Shown here in pieces: positions 15,907 to 23,343 of a stretch of 43,874 bases of DNA (position 1 is its first letter; each line of letters starts with the position of its first letter). Source of the stretch: a virus. A program made the translations under genes and the position numbers. The stretch spans positions 1-43,874 of the IMG/VR virus record IMGVR_UViG_3300007511_000044, one strand, 5' to 3'. Under the pieces are notes generated by a model. It saw only the letters and a program-made list of their open reading frames with translations. It did no database searches and had not been told where the DNA came from.

Positions 15907-15934
15907 ATAGTAAGCACGCGCCAGAGATAATTAA
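15907..15934 (-). promoter_or_regulatory. Array promoter P9
   Basis: TTAATT, 16 bp ending GTGCT, TACTAT. The TAA stop of 15931..16065 lies in the -35 box; drives 15236..15886. Confidence 0.72.
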
Positions 15935-16065
15935 TAGGCGAACTGAAGAGTATCGGCAACATCAGGGTGCCAGATCTCCGAGAGATCCGTGGGATCATAA
16001 TCTTCATCAAGATCCATCTCAGTCTCTTCAGTCATATACTCGTCTTCAAAATCAAAATCATCCAT
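15931..16065 (-). CDS. Very acidic protein, 44 aa
   Basis: MDDFDFEDEYMTEETEMDLD and onward: about 40% Asp/Glu. It could be a DNA-mimic or chaperone-like peptide. It follows the VWA gene by 12 nt with a GGAGT ribosome binding site, so it is probably the last gene of the MoxR/VWA unit. Confidence 0.6.
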   Translation of the reverse strand: MDDFDFEDEYMTEETEMDLDEDYDPTDLSEIWHPDVADTLQFAY

Positions 16066-16077
16066 GATTTCAACTCC

Positions 16078-17304
16078 TTATACGTCAATAGCGATCACTC
16101 GCTCGTTAGTCTTAAAGTAGGGATGCTCCGCATAGTATCGCGTCGTCATCCACATACGCTGGCAATTGCTAGCCCTGGGTTTGGGCGCGCAAAGATCAGT
16201 CAAGATAATGTGACCGTCAAAATTGCCCTTGTTCACATAGTCAGTCGGAGCATTAAAACACGTTCCTCCGCACAAGACACGTTCCCAATTTTTAGTTTCG
16301 CCCTTCTTCCAAACATAAACCTTCTCCTCGAAAACTCGATCATCGAACGGAATCACGGTAAATGTTGCGATGTTGGACAGCTTGTTAAGCTCCGAATAGA
16401 ACGCGGCGAGCATAGCATCATCGACAGAACCAGATTGATCAATACTAATGGCGATGCTCGCGTTGCGCTTGACGCGCTTTCCTGGGTGAATGTGCGGGAA
16501 TCGTTTATTCAGTCGCTTAGGCGTAGACTTGCGCTCAGATCGCTGAGAAGTTTTTACGAAGTATCGCATGACCTTGCGCCAATCCACTTTAGGAGTAATG
16601 CGTTCCATAATTTGCTTACGCATTTCTGAGCTAACAGATCCCCAACCGGATCCACTAGAAGAAGCCTCTCCAGCAGCCTTTTTAACTGCATCCTTCAGTC
16701 GCTCTTTAGCCTGTGCGCTAGCGGTGGGGTCGCTCTGTCCCCAACCCTCGTGATCATCGAATTGGCCAGCTTCGTTGGGATCGATCTCGCCCTCACCCTG
16801 GCCACCTTGACCGTTCTGCTCTTGTTCTTCGATCTTTTGTTTGAGGAGATCGAAATAAAACTCGGCGGTCTGGCCTTCAGGGAAATCCTCGAACATGCCC
16901 TCGCCGGGAAAGCAGCACATATCGGGAAGATTAGAACGACCGATCAAATAATTGATAGAGAGATCAGCAGCAATATTCCACATCTTAAAGAGTTGTGCTT
17001 CTTTCTGTGTGGGGTTGTTCGACTTCATAACGCCAGCCAACTCATCGGGCAGGCGACCAGTAACGTGCTCAAACACAAGATGATAGAACTCATGGATGAT
17101 CACGCCAGTACGATGCGCGTCAGGCAGCGGTTCAAAGAAGTCTGGATTGTATCGAAGCTCGAAGTATCCAGTTTCAGGGTTGACTCGGACGCCAGCGGTC
17201 GGGATGCTCTTGTCTGCCATCTTATCGATGCGTCGAGAGAGAGCAGCGAAGAAGGGCTCGCGAACCATCAGGCGATGCGTATGTTCATTCAGGTTGAAAC
17301 TCAT
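16078..17304 (-). CDS. HExxH metallopeptidase/VWA-like protein (DUF2201 type)
   Basis: 408 aa. HEFYH at 71-75 is a zinc-peptidase signature in an N-terminal domain. A Gln/Gly/Ser-rich linker spans about 160-225. A VWA-like C-terminal domain has the MIDAS motif DQSGS at 289-293. This matches the putative metallopeptidase/VWA proteins that are partnered with MoxR AAA+ ATPases, one of which lies next door at 17541..18611. P10 gives it its own promoter, with an AGGAG ribosome binding site. Family assignment is strong; the substrate or complex being remodelled is unknown. Confidence 0.85.
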   Translation of the reverse strand: MSFNLNEHTHRLMVREPFFAALSRRIDKMADKSIPTAGVRVNPETGYFELRYNPDFFEPLPDAHRTGVIIHEFYHLVFEHVTGRLPDELAGVMKSNNPTQKEAQLFKMWNIAADLSINYLIGRSNLPDMCCFPGEGMFEDFPEGQTAEFYFDLLKQKIEEQEQNGQGGQGEGEIDPNEAGQFDDHEGWGQSDPTASAQAKERLKDAVKKAAGEASSSGSGWGSVSSEMRKQIMERITPKVDWRKVMRYFVKTSQRSERKSTPKRLNKRFPHIHPGKRVKRNASIAISIDQSGSVDDAMLAAFYSELNKLSNIATFTVIPFDDRVFEEKVYVWKKGETKNWERVLCGGTCFNAPTDYVNKGNFDGHIILTDLCAPKPRASNCQRMWMTTRYYAEHPYFKTNERVIAIDV

Positions 17305-17323
17305 GTTTGTCTCCTACACAATA

Positions 17324-17351
17324 AGTATAAGCACAGCGAAAGCATTGTTAA
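17324..17351 (-). promoter_or_regulatory. Array promoter P10
   Basis: TTAACA, 16 bp ending GTGCT, TATACT; short leader to 16078..17304. Confidence 0.72.
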
Positions 17352-17380
17352 GTCGGGGATGGGATTTCTCACGTTGCCCA

Positions 17381-17470
17381 TCACGTTATCTCGTCGTTGA
17401 TTTTCCCCTCGTTACGAGCATTGAGGGTTTCGAGCGGTGATAATAGCCGCCCATTTTTACATATAATCAT
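17381..17470 (-). CDS. Possible 29-aa protein
   Basis: MIICKNGRLLSPLETLNARN and nine more residues, with a weak GGG-rich ribosome binding site. It lies in the 236-bp gap between the VWA and MoxR genes. Upstream, a strong AGGAGG site opens only a four-codon frame (MNWP, 17505..17519). Confidence 0.3.
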   Translation of the reverse strand: MIICKNGRLLSPLETLNARNEGKINDEIT

Positions 17471-17540
17471 TGATTCCCGACCCTATATTAACAATGCAGC
17501 ACCTTTAAGGCCAATTCATTGCGTAACCTCCTCTTTTTCA

Positions 17541-18611
17541 TTAGTTGGAATCAGAAGCGAACATCTTGACCATCATCGAGGCGACGGTTCGACCATCAGC
17601 GGTCTCGCCCTTATGCAGAGCAACCACATTCTCCTGTGGACCCTCGCCCAGAACACCCCACAGCTTCATCGCAACCTCGGACGGAAGCGTAACGAAGTAG
17701 TTAACAACGTTCTGCATCTTCTCGTCTTCGATCTTCTCCTTGAAGATGCCCGAAGCCTGGAACTTCTCGATAAGAGCACAGTGGTCGTTGATACCAAAAT
17801 CATCCGTCTTGGAGATCTCGCCACGGTCAACAATGTCTTCGATAGTGACCTGTGACTCGTACTTGGCGCAGAAGTCATTGAACGATACAGCAGCCTCGAA
17901 TCCAATGAAGCCGGAAGCAAGGTGGAACACCACGGGTCCAGCAGAAGCCTTGGGATCCTCGGTCAGACCAGCGTTAACAAGGCAATCGTTGAAACGCTTC
18001 CACGAACGACGGGAAGGGTAAACCTTGTTAGGCTCGAACTCTCCATCATGCTCAAGGTGTGAGCGATTCTGGTTAACAAAGTCCCAAATAGGTCCAGAAA
18101 CATTGTCCTTTGCCCAATCGAGCCAGTCTTCAGCAGTCGGCTCCAGATCGAACACGGTATAGCGATCAAGCTCGGCGGGATCCATCTCGCCAACCTGATA
18201 CTGCGCGCCATGCTCGCCACCGTTGACGGCAGCAATGATCAGAGTCTCCGGGTGAAGAACCTGACCAGCGATCTTGCGCGAGTCACAAAGCTCGAAGAGT
18301 CCCTGTCGAACCTCAGTCACGGCTCGGTCAACCTCATCGAGAAAGAGAACCACGGCTCGACTACATGCAGCCGCCAGGAACTCAGGCGGGCACCAAGAGG
18401 TAACGTCGCCATCGGTGGAGGGAAGACCAAGCAGATCGCCCTCAGTCATCTGCGAAGCGCGGCGTTCCACAACGGGAAGGCCAAGATTGGCAGCAATCTG
18501 ATAAACAATCTCACTCTTGCCAATACCATGGCGGCCTCGAATGAGAACCGGCTTGCGTACAGCAAGAACGTGGGGAGCAATTTCATTGAATGTCTTGAAG
18601 TCGATAGCCAT
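17541..18611 (-). CDS. MoxR-type AAA+ ATPase
   Basis: 356 aa. Walker A GRHGIGKS at 26-33, Walker B VVLFLDEVD at 87-95, then a sensor-type ETLIIAAVNGG segment: a MoxR/CbbQ-like AAA+ ATPase. In bacteria these act with VWA proteins as chaperone-like remodellers, for example in metal-cofactor insertion. The partner gene 16078..17304 lies immediately downstream. P11 and a GGAGG ribosome binding site precede it. The family call is firm, the target unknown. Confidence 0.88.
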   Translation of the reverse strand: MAIDFKTFNEIAPHVLAVRKPVLIRGRHGIGKSEIVYQIAANLGLPVVERRASQMTEGDLLGLPSTDGDVTSWCPPEFLAAACSRAVVLFLDEVDRAVTEVRQGLFELCDSRKIAGQVLHPETLIIAAVNGGEHGAQYQVGEMDPAELDRYTVFDLEPTAEDWLDWAKDNVSGPIWDFVNQNRSHLEHDGEFEPNKVYPSRRSWKRFNDCLVNAGLTEDPKASAGPVVFHLASGFIGFEAAVSFNDFCAKYESQVTIEDIVDRGEISKTDDFGINDHCALIEKFQASGIFKEKIEDEKMQNVVNYFVTLPSEVAMKLWGVLGEGPQENVVALHKGETADGRTVASMMVKMFASDSN

Positions 18612-18639
18612 GATGGCCTCCTGTGTGTCTTACAAGTAT

Positions 18640-18667
18640 ATAGTAAGCACAAACAAGTATGAATTAA
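18640..18667 (-). promoter_or_regulatory. Array promoter P11
   Basis: TTAATT, 16 bp ending GTGCT, TACTAT. The stop of 18664..18864 lies in the -35 box; drives the MoxR gene. Confidence 0.73.
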
Positions 18668-18864
18668 CGATTAGTTTCAGAAAAACCGTTGAAAACGATA
18701 TTCTTGAATGATCCTGGGATGATAGCGATAAGGTTTAGTTCCCCGTAACGCTCGCTGGCAATTGCCCACGCCTTCTCTTTATCATGCGGTAGACTGGTCT
18801 CTCGTATGTGACTGTAGCCACTGCCATACGTCTCGCCGGATACAATTACTGTCCAAGGTTTCAT
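18664..18864 (-). CDS. Hypothetical protein, 66 aa
   Basis: Starts MKPWTVIVSGETYGSGYSH, a strand-turn pattern seen in small phage proteins, and includes a helix KEKAWAIASERYG. Function unknown. P12 and an AGGAGAGAG ribosome binding site precede it. Confidence 0.65.
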   Translation of the reverse strand: MKPWTVIVSGETYGSGYSHIRETSLPHDKEKAWAIASERYGELNLIAIIPGSFKNIVFNGFSETNR

Positions 18865-18883
18865 ATCTCTCTCCTATGTCCCA

Positions 18884-18911
18884 ATAGTAAGCACACTAAG
18901 GTGCCGATTAA
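18884..18911 (-). promoter_or_regulatory. Array promoter P12
   Basis: TTAATC, 16 bp ending GTGCT, TACTAT. The stop of 18908..19303 lies in the -35 box. Confidence 0.73.
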
Positions 18912-19303
18912 GTGTTTGATCCAATATGGATCGAGGCTTGTGGCCAGATTGGCCATGGCCCATGGCCTTCTTGGCGAACGTCATCACATTCCTCGCCAAC
19001 TCGCACGAAAATGAAGTGTTCAGACCAGTCAACTGAACTAGGCTCCAGTTCTCCATATTCAAGCAGATTATCTGAATTCATCGCATCAACAAAATCATTG
19101 ATTACATCAACTTCTGGATATCCTTCGTACCACTTGATACTGCTCCAGTGAACTAACCAGCCGCCTTCTTCATCGAAGTCGGGTGTGAACTTATGTGCGG
19201 TTTCACACATTCGTTTGGTATCTGGATTCTTGGCTAACATCGCCATGAAGTATGGCGCAGCTTCTTTTGATACAGCCAAGACTACTTCTGATCGATATCC
19301 CAC
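18908..19303 (-). CDS. Conserved phage protein of the MGYRSxV type
   Basis: 131 aa. It starts MGYRSEVVLAV and contains WYEGYPEVDVINDF, both hallmarks of a widespread but uncharacterised phage/prokaryote family. It is co-transcribed behind tRNA-Lys from P13. Function unknown. Confidence 0.75.
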   Translation of the reverse strand: MGYRSEVVLAVSKEAAPYFMAMLAKNPDTKRMCETAHKFTPDFDEEGGWLVHWSSIKWYEGYPEVDVINDFVDAMNSDNLLEYGELEPSSVDWSEHFIFVRVGEECDDVRQEGHGPWPIWPQASIHIGSNT

Positions 19304-19318
19304 TGGTTCTCCTGCGTG

Positions 19319-19394
19319 TGGTGCCCCCTGTCCGGCTCGAACGGACGACCTACGGGTTAAAAGCCCGGTGCTCTACCAACTGAGCTAAAGAGGC
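19319..19394 (-). tRNA. tRNA-Lys (anticodon TTT)
   Basis: A complete cloverleaf with 7-bp acceptor (three G-U pairs), D-loop AGTTGGTAGA, anticodon loop CTTTTAA, T-arm GTTCGAGCC and encoded CCA. P13 lies just upstream. Confidence 0.93.
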
Positions 19395-19410
19395 GTACTC
19401 TGATATTTAA

Positions 19411-19438
19411 AGTATAAGCACGAAAGTTTGTTAGTTAA
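19411..19438 (-). promoter_or_regulatory. Array promoter P13
   Basis: TTAACT, 16 bp ending GTGCT, TATACT; about 16 nt before tRNA-Lys. The stop of 19435..19779 lies in the -35 box. Confidence 0.74.
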
Positions 19439-19779
19439 GTTGTCGGTCTAACAAAATCGGCGCAGATCTGACTGGGTACTCCGGTATTGTCTCCCGAAAC
19501 GTAAACAATATCGTAGAGCCCACCCCACGAATGATAGTGCTCGACGGGTCCGCTAGTAATCATCGCTAGCGTGCCTTCCGGCTCTGTCCCCCATCCTCGT
19601 GGGTGTTCATCTTTATATCGAGGTGGAGCGAGCGAAGTGATCACTAGATCCCCTGGCTTGAAAAATTGAGGAAAGATTGCAGCATCGAAAATCTTTTCGT
19701 GCTCCTTTCTTTTCCCGCAAGATCGCCTAGTGTGCCCTCGCTTGGCACAATACCCGCACATAGCTTGTTTGTGTTTCAT
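19435..19779 (-). CDS. Zinc-knuckle fused to GDLV domain, predicted leaderless
   Basis: 114 aa. A CCHC zinc knuckle (C8, C11, H16, C21 within MCGYCAKRGHTRRSC) is followed by FKPGDLV at 40-46 and a beta-rich body of the MK-x-GDLV family. The fusion suggests the family works on or near nucleic acid. The ATG at 19779 lies 6 nt after the -10 of P14, so the mRNA should be leaderless. Confidence 0.75.
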   Translation of the reverse strand: MKHKQAMCGYCAKRGHTRRSCGKRKEHEKIFDAAIFPQFFKPGDLVITSLAPPRYKDEHPRGWGTEPEGTLAMITSGPVEHYHSWGGLYDIVYVSGDNTGVPSQICADFVRPTT

Positions 19780-19785
19780 ACAATA

Positions 19786-19813
19786 ATAGTAAGCACCGCC
19801 CAAAGAATATTAA
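19786..19813 (-). promoter_or_regulatory. Array promoter P14, leaderless type
   Basis: TTAATA, 16 bp ending GTGCT, TACTAT; then 6 nt and ATG 19779. The stop of 19810..20070 lies in the -35 box. Confidence 0.75.
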
Positions 19814-20070
19814 TAGGGCGCGCCGGTTTCGGGGTCATATAGTCCAGCCTCATAATCACCTCCAACAATATAGTACAAGGGTGCTGGAGAGAGGTAAGTA
19901 TACTGTGTACGATCTGTAACCTCCCACAAACCTAAAGTCATCTCATGTGTGTTAAATGCACAACGATCTCCGATAACTTTAGTAACCATATAAAGTTTCT
20001 CTCGCCTGCTATAGCCTTCACGGCGTACTAGATCACCAACTTTAACAGTGTGTATATTATTCATCGGCAT
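19810..20070 (-). CDS. GDLV-family protein, 86 aa
   Basis: MPMNNIHTVKVGDLVRREGY, then strand-rich LYMVTKVIGDRC and a Tyr-rich end. Start chosen for the GGAGG ribosome binding site; it overlaps the previous gene by 14 nt in a different register from the classic family seam. Confidence 0.68.
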   Translation of the reverse strand: MPMNNIHTVKVGDLVRREGYSRREKLYMVTKVIGDRCAFNTHEMTLGLWEVTDRTQYTYLSPAPLYYIVGGDYEAGLYDPETGAPY

Positions 20071-20230
20071 GGTTGATAACCTCCAAATCGCGCGCCAATT
20101 GATCAAGCTCCCAACCAAAGGAGCCAAAAACTTTAACAATTCCGCTGGGTTGTAGGCGTTTGGTGCTAATAACGACAGCCACCTGATCTTTATCCCAATA
20201 AGACGCTTTTACTAAATCACCGACTTTCAT
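20057..20230 (-). CDS. GDLV-family protein, 57 aa
   Basis: MKVGDLVKASYWDKDQVAVV and onward, ending LEVINHADE. Its first 14 nt are also the last 14 nt of 20217..20465. Confidence 0.68.
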   Translation of the reverse strand: MKVGDLVKASYWDKDQVAVVISTKRLQPSGIVKVFGSFGWELDQLARDLEVINHADE

Positions 20231-20465
20231 TGATCACTTCGAGTTCTGTTAAACACATTGGGTGGAAGCCAGACGAGCGCTCGTTTCCCCATGGGGTAGC
20301 GCGGCCTTGATTCTCTGCACCTGCGAAATGCACGAGCGCGCTGTTGGGAGGCAATACGCCGTTCTTTTTGATACCGTGTGTGCTATACAGTCTACATACA
20401 ACGCCAATTCGGCCTCTATAGAACTTAGCAACGCCAACAAACTTAACGAGATCACCTGCTTTCAA
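20217..20465 (-). CDS. GDLV-family protein, 82 aa, TTG start
   Basis: MKAGDLVKFVGVAKFYRGRI, GVVCRLYS and an end LEVINESR. The start codon is TTG inside the seam with 20452..20664, and the end INESR-stop is dual-coded with the start of 20057..20230. It therefore has a 14-nt overlap on both sides. Confidence 0.68.
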   Translation of the reverse strand: MKAGDLVKFVGVAKFYRGRIGVVCRLYSTHGIKKNGVLPPNSALVHFAGAENQGRATPWGNERSSGFHPMCLTELEVINESR

Positions 20466-20664
20466 CTGGAGCCTCCGCGTAAACCACTGCGCGTCGCTTA
20501 AGCATATCTATGCTCATGTTAGTTGGGTTTGGGCCGGTATAATCACCGTATATAGCCAACGTAACATTGGTGCACCCGTATTCGGTTGCAACTTTCACAA
20601 TAGTAGCAAAGTAACCACTATCAGGAAACTTTACTAGCGCGCCGGTCTTAAATGCCTTATCCAT
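20452..20664 (-). CDS. GDLV-family protein, 70 aa, predicted leaderless
   Basis: MDKAFKTGALVKFPDSGYFA, a divergent member ending APVESR, the dual-coded seam with the next gene. The ATG is 6 nt after the -10 of P15. Confidence 0.7.
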   Translation of the reverse strand: MDKAFKTGALVKFPDSGYFATIVKVATEYGCTNVTLAIYGDYTGPNPTNMSIDMLKRRAVVYAEAPVESR

Positions 20665-20670
20665 ACACTA

Positions 20671-20699
20671 ACTATAAGCACCTGGGGGGAGGATATTAA
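20671..20699 (-). promoter_or_regulatory. Array promoter P15, leaderless type
   Basis: TTAATA, 17-bp spacer (the only one not 16) ending GTGCT, TATAGT; then 6 nt and ATG. The stop of 20696..20917 lies in the -35 box. Confidence 0.72.
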
Positions 20700-20917
20700 G
20701 AAGAAAAGATTATAAGATCTTCAGGTAACATCAAGTCCCAATCGGGCTGACCAAACCAGTGTATCCAAAATAATTGGTGTGCATCTGGAATCGTCATATC
20801 CTTTCCGCTCGGACGTTCGCAAACGAGACCGATAGTATCGTGAGTTACACCCCTGTCTGATAGCCAACTATCAATTTCAATCTTAGGAGAATGTTTAACT
20901 AGAATTCCTGCTTTCAT
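20696..20917 (-). CDS. GDLV-family protein, 73 aa
   Basis: MKAGILVKHSPKIEIDSWLS, then TIGLVCERP and LFWIHWFGQPDWDLM. The GD pair of the family start is GI here, so the neighbour's frame reads on to a TAG, giving a 23-nt overlap. Confidence 0.67.
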   Translation of the reverse strand: MKAGILVKHSPKIEIDSWLSDRGVTHDTIGLVCERPSGKDMTIPDAHQLFWIHWFGQPDWDLMLPEDLIIFSS

Positions 20918-21104
20918 TTATAACCTCTAACCAGTTTGGAAACGCGACTGTAACTTGCTCTTGGCCCGACCACAACACATGTACGCTCTCTTCAAGATAC
21001 CCTTCCGCTGGGAAGTGTTCCACTATTACGCCGATTAGATGCTCACCGGGTCGATAGACCGATCTATGCTTTTCTACTATGACCACTAGATCACCAACTT
21101 TCAT
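20895..21104 (-). CDS. GDLV-family protein, 69 aa
   Basis: MKVGDLVVIVEKHRSVYRPG, GVIVEHFP and VHVLWSGQEQVTVAFPNWLE, ending VINESRNSS through the seam. Start overlaps the upstream stop by ATGA. Confidence 0.7.
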   Translation of the reverse strand: MKVGDLVVIVEKHRSVYRPGEHLIGVIVEHFPAEGYLEESVHVLWSGQEQVTVAFPNWLEVINESRNSS

Positions 21105-21283
21105 TTAACGATCTCCAAATCTTTTTCAAGCCTCTGTATACAACGCTCTGATCCTATGAGAGTTAGTTCGTATATATTAAACTCATCAAAGTTTGATCTG
21201 GCAACTGATGAAATCAAAGCGAGAGCCCCGAAAGGTACGCCAATTCCCGGTCTTATTACTCTTACGAGACTGCCCGCCTTCAT
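21101..21283 (-). CDS. GDLV-family protein, 60 aa
   Basis: MKAGSLVRVIRPGIGVPFGA, ending LEIVK. ATGA overlaps on both sides (with 21280..21999 and 20895..21104). Confidence 0.66.
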   Translation of the reverse strand: MKAGSLVRVIRPGIGVPFGALALISSVARSNFDEFNIYELTLIGSERCIQRLEKDLEIVK

Positions 21284-21999
21284 TCTGCATCCAGCAGTTC
21301 TCTAACCTGCCACGAATAGTGCCTAAGATCTTTCGCATTGTTGCGGATTAGGCGTTCCATTTTCTTCTTGTTATGAAACACTTCTGGTGGTGAACAGTTT
21401 TCGACTGGGCTCACAACAATTGGGGCACAATCCCATCGGGATGAGGACATCATCTCTTCTCTGTTGTTTTGCAAGGCTTTTGCAACAACATCAAAAGGCA
21501 TACTAAGATGTCGCTTCACTGGAACATAAGAGCCGTCATCACACATCTCAATGCTTTCAACCGTAATAAATTGAGAAGTAGAATCATAGCTATTACTATC
21601 AATCATCTCCCATCTAATATTGCAAACGACGCCGGTATTTTGAATGGTCACATACTCTGATTTTGAATAATCATAGTCCCTCACTTTAAAAGAAACGAGC
21701 GCGCCAAGGCCCAAGCCAATATCACTAATCTTTCCAGCGATGTCGTGGCGCGCGTCCAGATCCAGGGTGGATCGCTTGTCAACGTAAGCGCCTAGCTGCT
21801 CGCACTTTCTTCGATCGTGTCCACGGGTGCCACAGAACGAACAAGTGCGCTGGCTCTTGTCTTTGCCTTTACCTCGTCGCTCCAACTCTTCTTTGTAATA
21901 TTCGCTACCGCTCTCGGCCAACCGCTGAATCCTTGCTGTATAGTCGGGGCAAGTGCGGCGGTTGTGTCCATCTACATAACAATATGAGCAACGTGCCAT
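21280..21999 (-). CDS. Double zinc-knuckle protein, 239 aa
   Basis: Two CCHC knuckles at the N-terminus: C4, C7, H12, C17 and C53, C56, H61, C66, each with a GH-x-RR-x-C end. The middle (GLGALVSFKVRDYDYSKSEY, TGVVCNIRW) resembles the GDLV-type barrel, and the C-terminus is helical and basic. Similar knuckle proteins occur in other phages; RNA or ssDNA binding is likely from the motif. It leads an operon of four GDLV genes. P16 and an AGGAGA ribosome binding site precede it. Confidence 0.75.
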   Translation of the reverse strand: MARCSYCYVDGHNRRTCPDYTARIQRLAESGSEYYKEELERRGKGKDKSQRTCSFCGTRGHDRRKCEQLGAYVDKRSTLDLDARHDIAGKISDIGLGLGALVSFKVRDYDYSKSEYVTIQNTGVVCNIRWEMIDSNSYDSTSQFITVESIEMCDDGSYVPVKRHLSMPFDVVAKALQNNREEMMSSSRWDCAPIVVSPVENCSPPEVFHNKKKMERLIRNNAKDLRHYSWQVRELLDAE

Positions 22000-22029
22000 T
22001 TTGTTTTCTCCTGTTCGGGTTACGCTATA

Positions 22030-22057
22030 ACTGTAAGCACAGTTTAGGCGGAATTAA
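22030..22057 (-). promoter_or_regulatory. Array promoter P16
   Basis: TTAATT, 16 bp ending GTGCT, TACAGT; drives 21280..21999. Its -35 lies in the 3' end of 22044..22262. Confidence 0.72.
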
Positions 22058-22262
22058 GTAAAAAAAGCATACCATCGCCAGGCCCGTGCCAGCCGGATGC
22101 TTCGGGATCGTCTCGCCAATTAATATAATAGGGCTCGCGATCTTCATCTCGTTTATGGTAGGTATCTCTTTCATCGAGATCAATCTTGGTTACAATGCCA
22201 ATGTCTCCATCGGGAGCCCATGTAACTAAGTCACCTACTTTAAGTAGCTCTAGGTTCTTCAT
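22044..22262 (-). CDS. GDLV-family protein, 72 aa, predicted leaderless
   Basis: MKNLELLKVGDLVTWAPDGD, GIVTKIDLD and a YINWRDDPEASGW segment. The ATG at 22262 lies 6 nt after the TATAAT of P17. Confidence 0.72.
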   Translation of the reverse strand: MKNLELLKVGDLVTWAPDGDIGIVTKIDLDERDTYHKRDEDREPYYINWRDDPEASGWHGPGDGMLFLLNSA

Positions 22263-22268
22263 AAGCAA

Positions 22269-22296
22269 ATTATAAGCACAGATTGTGCTAGATTAA
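22269..22296 (-). promoter_or_regulatory. Array promoter P17, leaderless type
   Basis: TTAATC, 16 bp ending GTGCT, perfect TATAAT; then 6 nt and ATG. The stop of 22293..22853 lies in the -35 box. Confidence 0.78.
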
Positions 22297-22853
22297 GAGT
22301 GATCAAGTGCCATGTTCAAAATATATTTAGCTAAAGGAATAGACTTTGTTTGGATGCTTCCGGCATCATCTTTATCAGATATCCAAACACTATCCTCATA
22401 AAAAGACATAATGCGAGAGGAGCTAGCGGTCAAGCAAGTAACTACTTCGGCAAGCTCTCTTTCAAAAAAACTATAGAACTTTGGATTGTTACTATCCCAT
22501 CCCGAAACTCTCTCGTCCTCTTGTGCATCTTCATATGACATCCACTCATGAATCTTGGGATCGTCGAAGAAGCCCTCTTCATCGAGGGCAATGAACATGG
22601 AGTTTGTCAAATCACATGCGCGCACAGGCTCGTCACTGTGGCAAAGCTCGGTGGCGTTCGACATATCAGAGGCTCCGCTGTAAGGATCTGCCTCGCCGTA
22701 GAATCTAATATATCCTTCTGGGAGGTCGCGAGTATCAAATCCCCAATAAAGCCCAGCGTCGTTCCAACCAAGCCACTGCTCGCAAAAGCTTTTTAATACT
22801 GTCTTTGCGATCTCTTTCTGCTTAGGCTTGAATATGAAATTACAGAATCTCAT
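22293..22853 (-). CDS. Hypothetical protein, 186 aa
   Basis: A mixed alpha/beta acidic protein (VLKSFCEQWLGWNDAGLYWG, then YIRFYGEADPYSG). Not recognised. Its start shares a base with the upstream stop (TGATG), and an AAGGAG ribosome binding site is present. Confidence 0.65.
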   Translation of the reverse strand: MRFCNFIFKPKQKEIAKTVLKSFCEQWLGWNDAGLYWGFDTRDLPEGYIRFYGEADPYSGASDMSNATELCHSDEPVRACDLTNSMFIALDEEGFFDDPKIHEWMSYEDAQEDERVSGWDSNNPKFYSFFERELAEVVTCLTASSSRIMSFYEDSVWISDKDDAGSIQTKSIPLAKYILNMALDHS

Positions 22854-23080
22854 CACATCTCCTTGGGTCTTCCAAGAAAATCATAAGCACGCATCGGCTC
22901 AAGTTTAGCACTTTCTCCAATATGAAGAACGACCGCTGGGCCGATGTCTATTTTTCTCTTTGGTTCTGAGGACTTATGCTTGATAAAATCATTTTTATTA
23001 GTGCTCTCACCAGATTTCGCTCCAGCATTAATTTGTCCGTAGCCTCTAATATTGGCACTAAGATATTCCATCGGAATCAT
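22853..23080 (-). CDS. Hypothetical protein, 75 aa
   Basis: A Lys/Ser-rich middle (GAKSGESTNKNDFIKHKSSE) and an end MRAYDFLGRPKEM. The final codons also form promoter P18. Not recognised. Confidence 0.58.
   Translation of the reverse strand: MIPMEYLSANIRGYGQINAGAKSGESTNKNDFIKHKSSEPKRKIDIGPAVVLHIGESAKLEPMRAYDFLGRPKEM
22880..22907 (-). promoter_or_regulatory. Array promoter P18, inside a gene
   Basis: TAAACT, 16 bp ending GTGCT, TATGAT. It lies wholly within the 3' end of 22853..23080 and drives 22293..22853. Confidence 0.6.
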
Positions 23081-23343
23081 TTTGCGTGGCTCACTAGCAT
23101 CAGACCATAACTTGAAATCTTTGAGACCATCTCGTGTACTACACCATAACTAGGGCGAGGTTTGAACCAGGCGACAGTTACGATGTATCTACTATCTTTC
23201 TTTTGACAAAGCTGGGGTTCTACTTTCGTGCCAGTCTCGTATTTCTTGTCAAGTACAATCCCGTGTACTGCACCAGAGCTTGTTGACCAACTTTCTCTAA
23301 CGATCGCTCCAGCTTTTAATTTATGTGCTTCTTTAATATTCAT
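23077..23343 (-). CDS. GDLV-family protein, 88 aa
   Basis: MNIKEAHKLKAGAIVRESWS, then AVHGIVLDKKY and RYIVTVAWFKPRPSYG. ATGA overlaps with both neighbours. Confidence 0.65.
   Translation of the reverse strand: MNIKEAHKLKAGAIVRESWSTSSGAVHGIVLDKKYETGTKVEPQLCQKKDSRYIVTVAWFKPRPSYGVVHEMVSKISSYGLMLVSHAK

Noticed and set aside
15967-17400. Long plus-strand open frames (about 220 and 216 codons) opposite the VWA and other genes
   Set aside because: They run antisense to well-supported minus-strand genes with clear domains, show no motif or ribosome binding site, and arise from the GC-rich codon use there.
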